Positions 36,981 through 46,135 of a stretch of DNA of 64,000 nt are shown in pieces. This stretch comes from Desulfofustis sp. PB-SRB1 (lineage in GTDB: Bacteria > Desulfobacterota > Desulfobulbia > Desulfobulbales > Desulfocapsaceae): NCBI GenBank assembly GCA_016722945.1, contig JAEQMT010000010.1, positions 575,765 to 639,764 of the forward strand. Direction: 5' to 3'. How positions within the stretch are numbered: position 1 is the first letter of the stretch; every line of letters begins with the position of its first letter. The notes beneath the pieces are model-generated. The model saw nothing but the letters and a program-made list of their open reading frames with translations, was not told where the DNA came from and did no database searches. Both the position numbers and the translations under genes were made by a program.

Positions 36981-38271
36981 CAATTTTCCGTCGAACCACA
37001 TCTTTTTTATGAGGCTCCGTAAACAGGTAGATGGCTGCTTCATAGTGGGCGCGAGCCTCGAAAAGCAAACCAATGGCGTGGTATACATCACCTAAATGAT
37101 CATGAATGTGTGGGTCTTCCGGCATTAAGTCGAGCGCTTCTAAGAGCTCTATCTTCGCCTGCTTGAGGTTGCCAAGACGGAAATGAACCCAGCCGAGGCT
37201 GTCCTGGATATAGCCGTTTCCGGGTTTGAGCCACATGGCACGTTCAATATAGGCCAAGGCCTCATCGAGGTTGCGATTATCATCGGCCCAGCTATAGCCG
37301 ATAAAGTTCAATGCGTCGGCATGGTCGGGATCAAGCATGATAATGCGTTCCATTACCGTCAATGCCGTGTCGGTGTTACCTTTCTGCTCCAGTAAAACCC
37401 CGTACTCATAAAGCAAATCTACATCATTGGGAAAATGACGCACCCCCTGGGTGATCAATTCATCTTGTTTGCCGGTATCGCCGTTCTCCCGATAGAGTGT
37501 CGAGGCCAACAGATAAAACAAAGGGTGGCGGGTGGAGGCGTCATCCAGATAACCGGTAAGCATGGCCAGAGCAGAATCAGCGGCCTCTTTAGTATCCAGA
37601 ATTCTCGTTTTAAGATAGACCCGCTCCAGGAAATAGGGCTGCTTCGCATCAATTGGATCGAGGATAGCCAGAGCCTGATCATACTGGTTTTGCTCAAAAT
37701 AGAGAGACGCCATCTGGTATCGCGCCCGGGCTGACTCGGAGCCGTGAATCAGCTCACCAAGTTGAGCCAGGGCGGCAGAGTTGTTGCCCAGACGCTGGTA
37801 CAATTGAGCAAGAATGAAGGCGACCTGGTCATCGCCGGGGCGATCCGCCAGGATCAGTTCATACTGTTCCACCGCTTGTTCTTCAAGGTGCAATTGTACA
37901 AAGAGATGGGCAAGGAGGTGTCTGGCCGGCAGGTTGTCTTCGGTGCTGGCGAGAAGATCTTCAAGGGTGGCGACGGCGTCTTCCAGCCTGCCCATTTCAG
38001 CAAGAAGTGTTGCCTGCCTGAGGGTTATCTGATGAGCACCTGGATCGCAGATCCGCGCTCTTTCATAGGCGGCTAACGCTTCTTCGAATTTCCCTCGATA
38101 TTCAGCATGATTGCCCCACAGAAAGTTAAAATATGCACAGCTTGATTCAGGACTGACGGCAACCTGTTCCACAGCCTGTGCTGGTTCGAAATTTCCAGTG
38201 TGCGGGCTATGTGAACAGGATGCCAGCAGGCTGGAACACAATAAGAAAAGAAAAAAACGGAACAGAGACAT
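36961..38271 (-). CDS. TPR-repeat lipoprotein
   Basis: A 436-residue protein with lipobox LLASC (Cys19) after a short hydrophobic segment, then at least nine tetratricopeptide repeats from about residue 58 to 425, for example AEYRGKFEEALAAYERARICDPG, ALNFIGYSWADDNRNLDEALAYIERAMWLKPG and YIQDSLGWVHFRLGNLKQAKIELLEALDLMPEDP in consecutive units. Such proteins scaffold complexes at the outer membrane. Its ATG overlaps the tmk stop (TAATG) and its end overlaps the lipoprotein gene, so tmk, TPR and lipoprotein are translationally coupled. Confidence 0.9.
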   Translation of the reverse strand: MSLFRFFLFLLCSSLLASCSHSPHTGNFEPAQAVEQVAVSPESSCAYFNFLWGNHAEYRGKFEEALAAYERARICDPGAHQITLRQATLLAEMGRLEDAVATLEDLLASTEDNLPARHLLAHLFVQLHLEEQAVEQYELILADRPGDDQVAFILAQLYQRLGNNSAALAQLGELIHGSESARARYQMASLYFEQNQYDQALAILDPIDAKQPYFLERVYLKTRILDTKEAADSALAMLTGYLDDASTRHPLFYLLASTLYRENGDTGKQDELITQGVRHFPNDVDLLYEYGVLLEQKGNTDTALTVMERIIMLDPDHADALNFIGYSWADDNRNLDEALAYIERAMWLKPGNGYIQDSLGWVHFRLGNLKQAKIELLEALDLMPEDPHIHDHLGDVYHAIGLLFEARAHYEAAIYLFTEPHKKDVVRRKIDALPQC

Positions 38272-38906
38272 TAGCTATGCGGTAAATATGTTAACCTACT
38301 TCTGAGCAAGGTGGTGACATGCTCCATTATCTGTGCTTGGACTTCCACTATCGATCCACTGCCGTCTACTCTACAAATATATGGTAAGAACAATTGACGA
38401 AAAACGAAATCTACTTTTTCAAGGGATGTACGCTGCTCGAAATCGTTGGGTGTTTCTTTTCTCGCCGTGGTGATTCTTTGCAAACATTGATCAATAGGTG
38501 CTTCGATAATGAGTGCCAGTTCGGGCTGCCGTGCAAAAGCGTGGCGGGTAATTATCTCATCCGGGGAAAAACCGCGTGCGCCCTGATAGGCGGCGGTAGA
38601 AAGGAAATATCGATCACAGATGACGATACTGTTTCTCCGCAGGGCGGGAAGGATGAGGTGATGTAGATGCTCCCGGCGATCGGCGATAAAAAGTTCCAGT
38701 TCCTCCCGCGGGCTGATACGTCCGCGATTCCTGTATAAGGCTCTGATTTGCCTGCCGAATTTTCCTCGGGTGGGTTCCGCCGTTGTTACCACGTGATGTC
38801 CGAGACTTCTGAGAAAGTGGGCGAGTAGCTTAATCTGGGTGGATTTTCCAGTGCCGTCAATTCCCTCAAACACAATGAAAAAACCGCCTAGAGAATGAGG
38901 GGACAT
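38271..38906 (-). CDS. tmk: Thymidylate kinase
   Basis: A 211-residue dTMP kinase with P-loop FEGIDGTGKSTQ, the DRY-type motif ICDRYFLSTAAYQGARGF and a LID region with Arg residues. It phosphorylates dTMP to dTDP for DNA synthesis. Within the lid, ITTARKETPNDFEQR is typical of bacterial Tmk. It stands five bases after pdxA and overlaps the TPR gene by one base. Confidence 0.95.
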   Translation of the reverse strand: MSPHSLGGFFIVFEGIDGTGKSTQIKLLAHFLRSLGHHVVTTAEPTRGKFGRQIRALYRNRGRISPREELELFIADRREHLHHLILPALRRNSIVICDRYFLSTAAYQGARGFSPDEIITRHAFARQPELALIIEAPIDQCLQRITTARKETPNDFEQRTSLEKVDFVFRQLFLPYICRVDGSGSIVEVQAQIMEHVTTLLRSRLTYLPHS

Positions 38907-38911
38907 GCCAG

Positions 38912-39922
38912 TTATGCCGTTGTGCGGTTGGCGACGATTAAGAAGGCCATGGCGATTGCCGCCGAGAGGCTTTCCGCATTGGCCGTTCCGGTTCCGGCAA
39001 TATCATAAGCGGTGCCGTGATCCACCGAAGTGCGGACAATGGGTAAGCCCAGAGTGACATTGACGCCGTCATGGAAGTGGAGCAGCTTGAACGGGATCAG
39101 CCCCTGGTCATGGTACATGCTGATGACCGCATCAAATCTATCGTGTGAGGCAAGGTAATAGACGGTGTCGGGAGGCAGCGGGCCGGTAATGTGGACACCG
39201 GTATTGCGGGCAGCCGCAACGGCCGGCTGGATCACCATCTGCTCCTCGCTACCGAAGAGCCCTTCTTCGCCGCTGTGCGGGTTCAGTCCGGCCACCGCGA
39301 TGCGGGGTCGGGTAATGCCGAAATCTCTTTTCAGGCTGAGATCGGTAAGGGCTATGAGGCTTTCCAGATCGGCCTTCTTGAGGAGTTCCGGCGCTAATGC
39401 CAGGGGACAGTGGATTGACACCAGAACCACCCGTAATCTGCTTCCGGCCATCATCATGGCGATGCGGTCGGCGCCGGTATGCTGGGCAAGCAGTTCAGTA
39501 TGGCCGGGATAGTGAAAGCCGGCGTCATGCATCGTTTTTTTGTTGATCGGGCCTGTTGCCATCCCGGCGAGATGGCCGTGTTTACAGAGATCAATAGCCT
39601 TGAGTACGTAGTTGACCATGGCTTTGCCGGTAATGCTGTCGGGACGACCGGGAGTTAGCGCGGCGAGCGGCAGGGAGGAAAGCGGTAACACATTGAGACA
39701 GGATGGAACCACCTCGGCGCCCGGCAGCCAGGGTTGTATCTCGATATCTGTTTTAAGTTGAGCCGCGGTGGCACGCAGGACACCGATATCGCCGAGTACG
39801 ACAATATTGTCAGCCGCCTTTTCACCGGCTTGAGTAAACCATTTTACAATGATCTCCGGGCCAATGGAGACCGGACATCCCATGGTGATGCCCAGTGGCT
39901 TCTTTTCTTTCGGATGCGTCAT
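38912..39922 (-). CDS. pdxA: 4-hydroxythreonine-4-phosphate dehydrogenase
   Basis: A 336-residue PdxA, an NAD-dependent enzyme of the DXP-dependent pyridoxal 5'-phosphate pathway. GITMGCPVSIGPEIIVK opens the protein. Metal-binding His occur in FHYPGHTELLA, ISMYHDQGLIPFK and VRTSVDHGTAYDIAG. It makes the cofactor used by AvtA and TrpB2 in this window, although no regulatory link is seen. It lies in the ffh-to-lipoprotein run, 11 bases after yraN. Confidence 0.96.
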   Translation of the reverse strand: MTHPKEKKPLGITMGCPVSIGPEIIVKWFTQAGEKAADNIVVLGDIGVLRATAAQLKTDIEIQPWLPGAEVVPSCLNVLPLSSLPLAALTPGRPDSITGKAMVNYVLKAIDLCKHGHLAGMATGPINKKTMHDAGFHYPGHTELLAQHTGADRIAMMMAGSRLRVVLVSIHCPLALAPELLKKADLESLIALTDLSLKRDFGITRPRIAVAGLNPHSGEEGLFGSEEQMVIQPAVAAARNTGVHITGPLPPDTVYYLASHDRFDAVISMYHDQGLIPFKLLHFHDGVNVTLGLPIVRTSVDHGTAYDIAGTGTANAESLSAAIAMAFLIVANRTTA

Positions 39923-39933
39923 GGTTTTGCCTG

Positions 39934-40296
39934 CTATTGTGCTTCAAAAGCATCTTTAAGATGCTCAATCTCAAGCGATGAAGTGCCGGTAACACTGATC
40001 ACATCAAAGCGCACCGGGACATCATTAAGATTACGCTCAGAGAGGAAATAAAGCGTCGCCATTTTGAGTCGCCGCTGTTTTTGGGGGGTAATGGTTTCAA
40101 GTGGATGGCCAAGCGACCAGTTTTTTCTGGCCCGCACCTCGACGATGACATACGTGTCATTATCCATTGCCACGATATCGATTTCTCCCTGCCGGCATCG
40201 ATAGTTCCGCGCTAAAACAACATACCCGCGCCGGCAGAGATATTTCACCGCCTTTTCTTCCGCGGCCCGGGCAAATGCCATACGCTGTTCAGACAT
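39934..40296 (-). CDS. YraN/UPF0102 family protein
   Basis: A 120-residue protein of the UPF0102 (YraN) family with a restriction-endonuclease-like fold: AVKYLCRRGYVVLARNYRCRQGEIDIVAMDNDTYVIVEVRAR runs through the family core, with the G-E-I-D and VEVR residues of the PD-(D/E)xK motif. The function is unresolved; it follows rnhB in many proteobacteria, as here. ATG 40296 (MSEQRMAFARAAEEKAV) overlaps the rnhB stop by eight bases, and is preferred over the long in-frame extension. Confidence 0.9.
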   Translation of the reverse strand: MSEQRMAFARAAEEKAVKYLCRRGYVVLARNYRCRQGEIDIVAMDNDTYVIVEVRARKNWSLGHPLETITPQKQRRLKMATLYFLSERNLNDVPVRFDVISVTGTSSLEIEHLKDAFEAQ

Positions 40297-40957
40297 CCAC
40301 ACAGACACCCTTGAAGGTTTTTCGGTGAACCGGCGAAGGGCCATGGACGGCAAGGGCCGCCCGGTGGAAGGCGGTGGGATATCCCTTGTGCTCGGCAAAG
40401 CCGTAGGCGGGAAACTGGTGATGCAGACTGCTCATTACCGCGTCTCGGGTAATTTTTGCAATGATAGAGGCAGCACCGATGGTGGCGCTGCGCCGGTCAC
40501 CACCAATGAGCGGCTGCTGGGCAATGAGAATCGGCAGGGAAAACTTTCCATCCACCAGGATGCAGTCAACCGCGGCGCCGCTTCTGCATAGCCCGGCAAC
40601 AGCCAGACCCATGGCGAGCAAAGAGGCCTGGTGGATGTTCCAACGATCAATCTGGGCAGGGGAGACGACCCCGATACCCGCCGGAAGATCAAGCGCTCTG
40701 AGGGCGTCGAAGAGCTCAAGTCGCTTGATCGTACTTATCTGTTTTGAATCGGGAAAAATACGGCGGCCGGCGGACGGCGGCAATATGACCGCGGCGGCCA
40801 CGACTGGACCGGCCAGGGGCCCCCGACCAACCTCGTCAACCCCTGCTATCTGCGTGAAACCGCGATTGGCGAACAGTTTTTCAAAATGGAAAATATCCCC
40901 ATCTTCGCTATCAGTCGGCCATAACGGTCGCGGGGTAATATCACTGCTGACTGACAC
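40289..40957 (-). CDS. rnhB: Ribonuclease HII
   Basis: A 222-residue RNase HII that cuts RNA in RNA:DNA hybrids and at single ribonucleotides in DNA. Active-site acidic residues are in AGVDEVGRGPLAGPVVAAAV; ILVDGKF and SIIAKITRD carry the others. The C-terminal YGFAEHKGYPTAFHRAAL is characteristic. The first 30 residues are an extra acidic leader. It lies 55 bases after rplS. Confidence 0.95.
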   Translation of the reverse strand: MSVSSDITPRPLWPTDSEDGDIFHFEKLFANRGFTQIAGVDEVGRGPLAGPVVAAAVILPPSAGRRIFPDSKQISTIKRLELFDALRALDLPAGIGVVSPAQIDRWNIHQASLLAMGLAVAGLCRSGAAVDCILVDGKFSLPILIAQQPLIGGDRRSATIGAASIIAKITRDAVMSSLHHQFPAYGFAEHKGYPTAFHRAALAVHGPSPVHRKTFKGVCVDV

Positions 40958-41012
40958 GCCTGTTGCCGGCGGGGTTTACCGGGCACCACCCGCCAAAAAA
41001 GGAAAATTGTCT

Positions 41013-41363
41013 TTAGCGAACCCGCTGTTCGCGAATTCGAGCCGCCTTGCCGCGCCGTGAGCGCAGATAATAAAGACGCGACCGTCGCACACGGCCACGC
41101 GAGACGACTTCAATTTTCTCAATCCGGGGGTTATGCAGGGCAAAGGTTTTTTCGACGCCAACCCCGTGTGAAACTTTGCGAACCGTGTATGAACCATCCA
41201 TCTGGCCACGCTTTCGCTTAATTACCACTCCCTGAAAAATCTGCACCCGTTCTTTGCTTCCTTCGATGATGCGAATATGCACCTTGACCGTGTCACCTGG
41301 CCGAAACTCCGGATGATCCTGACGAATCTGCTCCTGGTCAATCCGATTGATTACACTGTTCAT
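41013..41363 (-). CDS. rplS: 50S ribosomal protein L19
   Basis: A 116-residue L19: [32 protein letters not shown] and [34 protein letters not shown] in the normal order and length. L19 sits at the 30S-50S interface. It follows trmD and the RNMT gene, the common order. Confidence 0.98.
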   Translation of the reverse strand: MNSVINRIDQEQIRQDHPEFRPGDTVKVHIRIIEGSKERVQIFQGVVIKRKRGQMDGSYTVRKVSHGVGVEKTFALHNPRIEKIEVVSRGRVRRSRLYYLRSRRGKAARIREQRVR

Positions 41364-41401
41364 GAGCTATTCCCTCAATTGGTATAAACTAATATAATAA
41401 A

Positions 41402-41980
41402 CTACGCACTATTACCGCTGCCAAGCAATCGGTCAAGGATAATTGATACGGCTGAGCGGACGGAGAGATGGTTATACCCATCAATCCCTGCTATTGGCGG
41501 AAGCGAACCATCTGCTGAAAAGATAACATCGGGGGCCAGGCCATAGGCGGTACCGAACACGACCAGCATCGGCTCGGCTTTACCGGCCAGTCTTGAAAGT
41601 AATGCGGTGTAGCTTATTTCGTTGCTTTGGCTGGTAGCGCTGGTTGCCACCACAAACGGCGTTTTACCATGGCGGGCGGTGGCGTCTGCCACCGCGTGCT
41701 CGAGATCTTCCACCACACAAACCCGGCCGAGTGCTTCTCCCCGGGAAGAGTGTGTGTTTTTACCGACGCTGGTGCGCCAGTGCGCGACAATATCACCGAT
41801 GAATCGACGTTGATCCTCATAGGGGGTGGCGATGTAATAGCGCCTGACCCCAAAGGTCCGCGCAACTCGGGCAATGTCATGAATATCGAGGTTAGTCACC
41901 GCCGAACCGATGACCTTATTTTGTTTGTTAAGAACCGGATAGTGGAGCAATACAATATCCAGCACCATGGGCGGCGCCAT
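41402..41980 (-). CDS. SPOUT-type RNA methyltransferase (RNMT_2-like) between trmD and rplS
   Basis: A 192-residue protein with LDIVLLHYPVLNKQNKVIGS and a knot region PMLVVFGTAYGLAPDVIFSADG, as in the SPOUT-like RNA methyltransferase family that lies between trmD and rplS in Desulfobacterota, Aquificae and related groups. The target RNA is not known. ATG 41980 overlaps the trmD stop (TGATG), which implies coupling; a GTG three bases upstream is possible. Confidence 0.9.
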   Translation of the reverse strand: MAPPMVLDIVLLHYPVLNKQNKVIGSAVTNLDIHDIARVARTFGVRRYYIATPYEDQRRFIGDIVAHWRTSVGKNTHSSRGEALGRVCVVEDLEHAVADATARHGKTPFVVATSATSQSNEISYTALLSRLAGKAEPMLVVFGTAYGLAPDVIFSADGSLPPIAGIDGYNHLSVRSAVSIILDRLLGSGNSA

Positions 41981-42747
41981 CACAATCGGTCTGTACCGGC
42001 CAGCGCCGCCACTTTGTCTGCCAGGCCATGCCGGGCCAGAAGACGTTTTTCGTCGCTGGTAAATCGTGCCGTTGCCAGTAAGTCAGGGCGGCGTTCAAGG
42101 GTCCTTCGTACTGCCGTAAGGAATCGATACGACTCAATCTCCCGGTGATTTCCACCCAGCAGCTCAGGTGGAACGGGATGGCCGTTGAATGAGCGTGGTC
42201 TTGTGTATTGCGGATGTTTGAGCAGACCCCGGGAAAAGGTATCCTGCTCTGCTGATTGAGGACAGCCCAGCACGCCGGGCAAGAGGCGGGTTATTGTGTC
42301 GATAACGACCATGGCCGGTAATTCTCCGCCGGTAAGCACATAGTCGCCGATGGAAATTTCATCATCCACACAGTCCGATCGAAAGCGCTCGTCGACTCCC
42401 TCGTATCGCCCGCAGACGAGAATAAGATGTTTTTCTTGGCTGAGTTGCCTGGCGAGACCCTGAGTAAAAAGGTGACCCTGTGGGCTCAACAGGATGACGC
42501 GGGCCGGTGATTCGTCGCCGGTGCGAGCATGGGCAACCGCTCTGGCCAGTGGTTCGGGTTTCATGACCATCCCCTCACCACCGCCGTAGGGGCGATCATC
42601 GGTGGTGTGTTGAGCGTCATCGGTAAATGTTCGGATATCTAAAATATCGATCACCACGTGACCATCGCTCCGGGCTCGGCCGATAATCGATTCCTGAAGC
42701 GGGGAATCAAGCAGATGCGGGAAAATGGAAAGTATTGAAAAGCGCAT
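41980..42747 (-). CDS. trmD: tRNA (guanine-N1-)-methyltransferase
   Basis: A 255-residue TrmD that makes m1G37 in tRNA and prevents frameshifting. Signatures: FSILSIFPHLLDSPLQ, DRPYGGGEGMVMKPEP, LVCGRYEGVDERF, ISIGDYVLTGGELPAMV, the trefoil-knot SAM site. It is placed between rimM and the SPOUT gene. Confidence 0.97.
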   Translation of the reverse strand: MRFSILSIFPHLLDSPLQESIIGRARSDGHVVIDILDIRTFTDDAQHTTDDRPYGGGEGMVMKPEPLARAVAHARTGDESPARVILLSPQGHLFTQGLARQLSQEKHLILVCGRYEGVDERFRSDCVDDEISIGDYVLTGGELPAMVVIDTITRLLPGVLGCPQSAEQDTFSRGLLKHPQYTRPRSFNGHPVPPELLGGNHREIESYRFLTAVRRTLERRPDLLATARFTSDEKRLLARHGLADKVAALAGTDRL

Positions 42748-42765
42748 CGACCCTGTTACGGGAAA

Positions 42766-43305
42766 TCACCGGTTGATCTCAAGCAACCCCGGTGGCGGCT
42801 CGACAACTATCACCCCGTTTCCCTGCCGGCGGATAATGGGAGGGCAGGCTGGGATAAGCAGTTCTGCTTCACCAGTATCCACAACCAGCAGGCCCGAGGC
42901 GCCATTATCCAAGAGTCCGGCGGCGATTCCTAAAACGGTTCCATTGCCGAGGGAAACGGTTTGCCCACGCCATGTATCAGATGCCGGGGACTCAGGAGAT
43001 GGCGCCGGGTTTTCCACCGAAATCAAGACATCCATGCCGATGGTGAGTTCTGCTTCAGCACGACTGTCAATTGACTCAAGGTGCACGACCATGGTGTTGC
43101 CGGAGATGCCGTGTTTGTGGGTTATTGCCAGTGGAGTGGTTCGTCTGCCTTTATCGCCGGCCAGTATGAGCCTATCGGCCGCGGCAAAATGGTTGCCGTA
43201 TGGGTGATACGGTCTGATCTTGACGCCGCCGTTAACACCGTGTGCTTTGACGACGCGGCCGACCACAGTGTACTGTTCGGTATCCTGGCAAAAGGCGGTG
43301 GCCAC
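42766..43305 (-). CDS. rimM: Ribosome maturation factor RimM
   Basis: A 179-residue 16S processing factor that binds S19. The N-terminal VVGRVVKAHGVNGGVKIRPY and PRC-barrel part with LLIPACPPII are typical. Its place after khpA and before trmD matches the standard rpsP-khpA-rimM-trmD-rplS order. Confidence 0.94.
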   Translation of the reverse strand: MATAFCQDTEQYTVVGRVVKAHGVNGGVKIRPYHPYGNHFAAADRLILAGDKGRRTTPLAITHKHGISGNTMVVHLESIDSRAEAELTIGMDVLISVENPAPSPESPASDTWRGQTVSLGNGTVLGIAAGLLDNGASGLLVVDTGEAELLIPACPPIIRRQGNGVIVVEPPPGLLEINR

Positions 43306-43320
43306 CCCAGCCTCATCCCC

Positions 43321-43551
43321 CTATTCGATGATATCGAGGCGTACTTTTTTGTCGTCCCGTTCAGCCACGGCACTGAGAAGAGTGCGGATTGCACGGGCGG
43401 TGCGACCCTGTTTGCCGATGACCTTGCCGATATCATCGGAGGCGACCCGTAACTCGATGGTGATCGAGTCATTGTCTTGTTTTTCTTCAATCGTCATTGA
43501 CTCCGGCGTGTCGATCAGAGCCCCGGCAAGATGCGAAACCAGCGTTTTCAT
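43321..43551 (-). CDS. khpA: KH-domain RNA-binding protein KhpA
   Basis: A 76-residue protein with a single KH domain. The motif VASDDIGKVIGKQGRTARAI contains the GxxG loop (IGKQG). KhpA binds RNA and in firmicutes acts with KhpB/Jag on cell division. The ATG overlaps the rpsP stop by four bases. Confidence 0.94.
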   Translation of the reverse strand: MKTLVSHLAGALIDTPESMTIEEKQDNDSITIELRVASDDIGKVIGKQGRTARAIRTLLSAVAERDDKKVRLDIIE

Positions 43552-43802
43552 TGACTGTCGGCGCTGAGTGCGGCCTTGTTCAACAAGCTTTTCACCGTTG
43601 TGGTGGGCAGGGCCCCTTTACCGACCCATTCATCGAGTTTCTGCCTGTTCACCGAGACGGCGTGCGGTTCCTGCATTGGATCATAGGTGCCGACAATGTC
43701 GAGAAATTTGCCGTCACGGGGGCTTTCGCTGTCGGCCACGACGATGCGGTAGAACGGTTTTTTCTTCCTGCCAAGCCTGGTGAGGCGGATACGTACGGCC
43801 AT
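43548..43802 (-). CDS. rpsP: 30S ribosomal protein S16
   Basis: An 84-residue S16: MAVRIRLTRLGRKKKPFYRI, VVADSESPRDGKFLDIVGTYDP and LDEWVGKGALPTTTVKSLL in family order. GGAG lies just before the ATG. It is the first gene after a repeat-filled 457-base gap that separates it from ffh. Confidence 0.98.
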   Translation of the reverse strand: MAVRIRLTRLGRKKKPFYRIVVADSESPRDGKFLDIVGTYDPMQEPHAVSVNRQKLDEWVGKGALPTTTVKSLLNKAALSADSQ

Positions 43803-43955
43803 GCTGTTAACTCCTTTGTATGTGATTTTCGAACCAGGTAGTTGAAGGTTGTAAATCGCAATAGATAATCTTTTACCTCAATTGAAGCAAGGGTAACTGT
43901 TTTATATCCGGCTCTATGGGCCGGTGCTGCTCAGTTTTTGACGAAGCAAAAAATT

Positions 43956-44088
43956 GATGAACTCGTAAAAACCTCAAAATTGCTTGCTGCCGTCATTCCC
44001 GCGAAAGCGGGAATCCAGTGATTTCAGTTAATTATGGATATCGGGTCAATTCCAGTATGACGGGAACATTGGTTTTTACGACGCCATC
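43956..44088 (+). repeat. 133-bp inverted-repeat element, family 1, best copy
   Basis: Ends gatgaactcgtaaaaacc and ggtttttacgacgccatc form imperfect 18-bp terminal inverted repeats (15 of 18). The centre has the hairpin TCCCGCgaaaGCGGGA in the context cgtcattcccgcg. The second element at 8209 is also 133 bp. It lies between ffh and rpsP, with family 2 copy F 32 bases away, so nothing else is coded in this gap. Confidence 0.82.
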
Positions 44089-44120
44089 AAAATTAGCGGG
44101 AGCAGTAGAAAAAAATATTT

Positions 44121-44236
44121 TACCAAGATCAGGGTGCGAGAAAAATTTTACGGCAACCATATACCCGCTACTTGGAGGGTATAATTTTATGCACAATGAA
44201 TAAGTTGGGCGAAAACACCATGTTTCAAGGTAACCC
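44121..44236 (+). repeat. Dispersed element, family 2, copy F (left end lost)
   Basis: Matches the family from caag.gc.cgagaaaa.ttta to gttgggcgaaaacaccatgtttcaaggtaaccc, in the same direction as copies B and C, but the ccttgaaaaatgaga left end is absent. It directly precedes the ffh stop (44260). Confidence 0.7.
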
Positions 44237-44259
44237 GGTATGGACCATGAACAGCTCTA

Positions 44260-45612
44260 TCAGCGCCGCATCCCTTTGGGGATTTTGCGGCGTTTCTTGC
44301 CCGAGATCATTGATGGTTTGCCGCGCATTTTCTTGAGCATTTTGAGCATCGCCCCATAGTTATTCAGAACCCGGTTGACATCGGCAACGCCGGTGCCGGA
44401 ACCGGTCGCAATTCGCTGTCTGCGACTGGCGTTGATGATACGATGATTGCGCCGTTCACTGGGCGTCATGGAGTATATGATTGCTTCGGTTTTTTTCAGT
44501 TCGCGCTCATCCGGTTGAGGGGCATCCTTGAGTTGTTTGAGTTTATTGATGCCGGGAACCATGCCCAGGATCTGCTCAAGCGAACCCATTTTTTTTATCT
44601 GCTGGATCTGATCGAGAAAATCCTCCAGGGTGAATTCACTTCGCTTTAGCTTTCTGGCGATGTCATCGGCTTTTTGTTTGTCGACAACCGCTTCTGCTTT
44701 TTCAATCAGGGTTAAAACATCACCCATACCAAGGATGCGCGATGCCACCCGGTCCGGGTGAAATACTTCAAGGGCATCAAGGCTCTCGCCGACACCCACG
44801 AATTTGATGGGCTTGCCGGTTACCCGTTTGATGGAGAGTGCCGCGCCGCCGCGTGCATCACCTTCCATTTTAGAGAGGATTACGCCGCTGATTTCCAGCC
44901 GCGCATTAAAGGCGTCGGCGACGGTAACCGCGTCCTGGCCGGTCATGGAGTCGGCAACGAAAAGGATCTCATGTATTGCTATTGTTGCCTGAATCCGTTC
45001 AAGCTCGCTCATTAACTGATCATCGACATGCAGACGACCGGCGGTATCGATAATCAGGGTGTCGTAGCGATTCAGCCGGGCCTCTTGAAAGGCAGCCTGG
45101 CAGATATCAACCGGATTCTCCTCGGTGGTGGCGGGATGAACCGCAACCCCGATTCGTTCCCCGAGAATCTGTAATTGCTCAATAGCGGCGGGTCGATAGA
45201 CATCGGCGGGGACAAGATAGGGGCGCCGACCCTGCTGTTTGAGTTGGGCGGCCAATTTTGCCGCGGTGGTTGTTTTACCGGAGCCCTGAAGGCCGGCCAG
45301 CATTACGACAGCCGGCTGAGGTCCATCAAGTTTGAGGGGCTCGGCGTTGTCGCCAAGCAGGGCAACCAACTCCTCATGGACGATTTTGATAACCTGTTGA
45401 CCAGGCGATAGTTTTTTGGAAACCTCCGCACCGATCGCCTTCTCGGCAACCGTGTCCACAAAAGACTTCGCCACCTGATAATTTACATCGGCCTCAAGCA
45501 ACGCCATGCGCACTTCCCGCATGGCATCTTTGATGTTTTCTTCGGTAAGAATGCCGTGGCCGCGGAGTTTTTTAAATACCCCCTCGAGCCGGTCGGTTAG
45601 ATTTTCAAACAT
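44260..45612 (-). CDS. ffh: Signal recognition particle protein Ffh
   Basis: A 450-residue SRP54 GTPase. The N and G domains show GLQGSGKTTTAAKLA (P-loop), DTAGRLHVD and SKMEGDARGG. The C-terminal M domain with MGSLEQILGMVPGINKL and a basic end, SGKKRRKIPKGMRR, binds 4.5S RNA and signal peptides. It directs co-translational membrane insertion. The 4.5S RNA gene itself was not found near it. The gene is in the usual order before rpsP but separated by two repeat elements. Confidence 0.97.
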   Translation of the reverse strand: MFENLTDRLEGVFKKLRGHGILTEENIKDAMREVRMALLEADVNYQVAKSFVDTVAEKAIGAEVSKKLSPGQQVIKIVHEELVALLGDNAEPLKLDGPQPAVVMLAGLQGSGKTTTAAKLAAQLKQQGRRPYLVPADVYRPAAIEQLQILGERIGVAVHPATTEENPVDICQAAFQEARLNRYDTLIIDTAGRLHVDDQLMSELERIQATIAIHEILFVADSMTGQDAVTVADAFNARLEISGVILSKMEGDARGGAALSIKRVTGKPIKFVGVGESLDALEVFHPDRVASRILGMGDVLTLIEKAEAVVDKQKADDIARKLKRSEFTLEDFLDQIQQIKKMGSLEQILGMVPGINKLKQLKDAPQPDERELKKTEAIIYSMTPSERRNHRIINASRRQRIATGSGTGVADVNRVLNNYGAMLKMLKKMRGKPSMISGKKRRKIPKGMRR

Positions 45613-46135
45613 GGCTGTTCAGTCGGCGTTAAGCGATTGTTTCAGGGTGCAGACAGGGCATGAGGTTCTGTGCCCAGCGCAAAAACACATATTTATACTA
45701 CTATACCGAATTCAATTCAAGATCTCTGTTGACCCTTATCACAGGAAACCCTGCTCCCTTGCGGGTGGGGCGTACTGACCGGAGTTGGCGGAAAATGTGG
45801 GTAGGGGATTTTACATCCATCATGGATGATGAGCCGGCTAAAACCTTTGCAATGGCTTTCTACCCTCATTGCCGGCCTTGATCACACCATGCAAGGGCAG
45901 GGTTCAGCGGCAATCAAACAATTTCAGTTCATCATAGATGTCGGCCCAACTCCGCTATGACGGGAAAAGGGGACTTGGTGATTTCATCAGCGTTGATGGC
46001 TGTAATAGCGTCTCAGTATGCATATAGTGGTGAAGACGGAGGCAGGCGATGCAGTTCAGCCGGCGCGAATGAATACGACCTGTTCACTAATAGTGGTACA
46101 TTGACGTTTACCCAACACATTTGTTCATTGCTCAT
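45613..46135. other. Long intergenic region between ffh and the thioredoxin gene
   Basis: These 523 bases between the divergent ffh and thioredoxin starts hold no supportable gene. Two small open frames (45506-45778, 45957-46148) lack protein-like composition or ribosome sites. A fragment of a family 1 element lies at 45921-45966. The 4.5S RNA consensus GGAAGCAGCC was looked for and not seen. Confidence 0.6.
45921..45966 (+). repeat. Family 1 element fragment
   Basis: atttcagttcatcatagatg and the following tcggcccaactccgctatga and cgggaa align with atttcagttaattatggatatcgg...tatgacgggaa of the 43956 element (about 37 of 46 bases). Only this right-of-centre part remains. Confidence 0.6.

Noticed and set aside
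44237-46135. SRP 4.5S RNA gene near ffh
   Set aside because: The conserved GGAAGCAGCC tetraloop region was not found on either strand.
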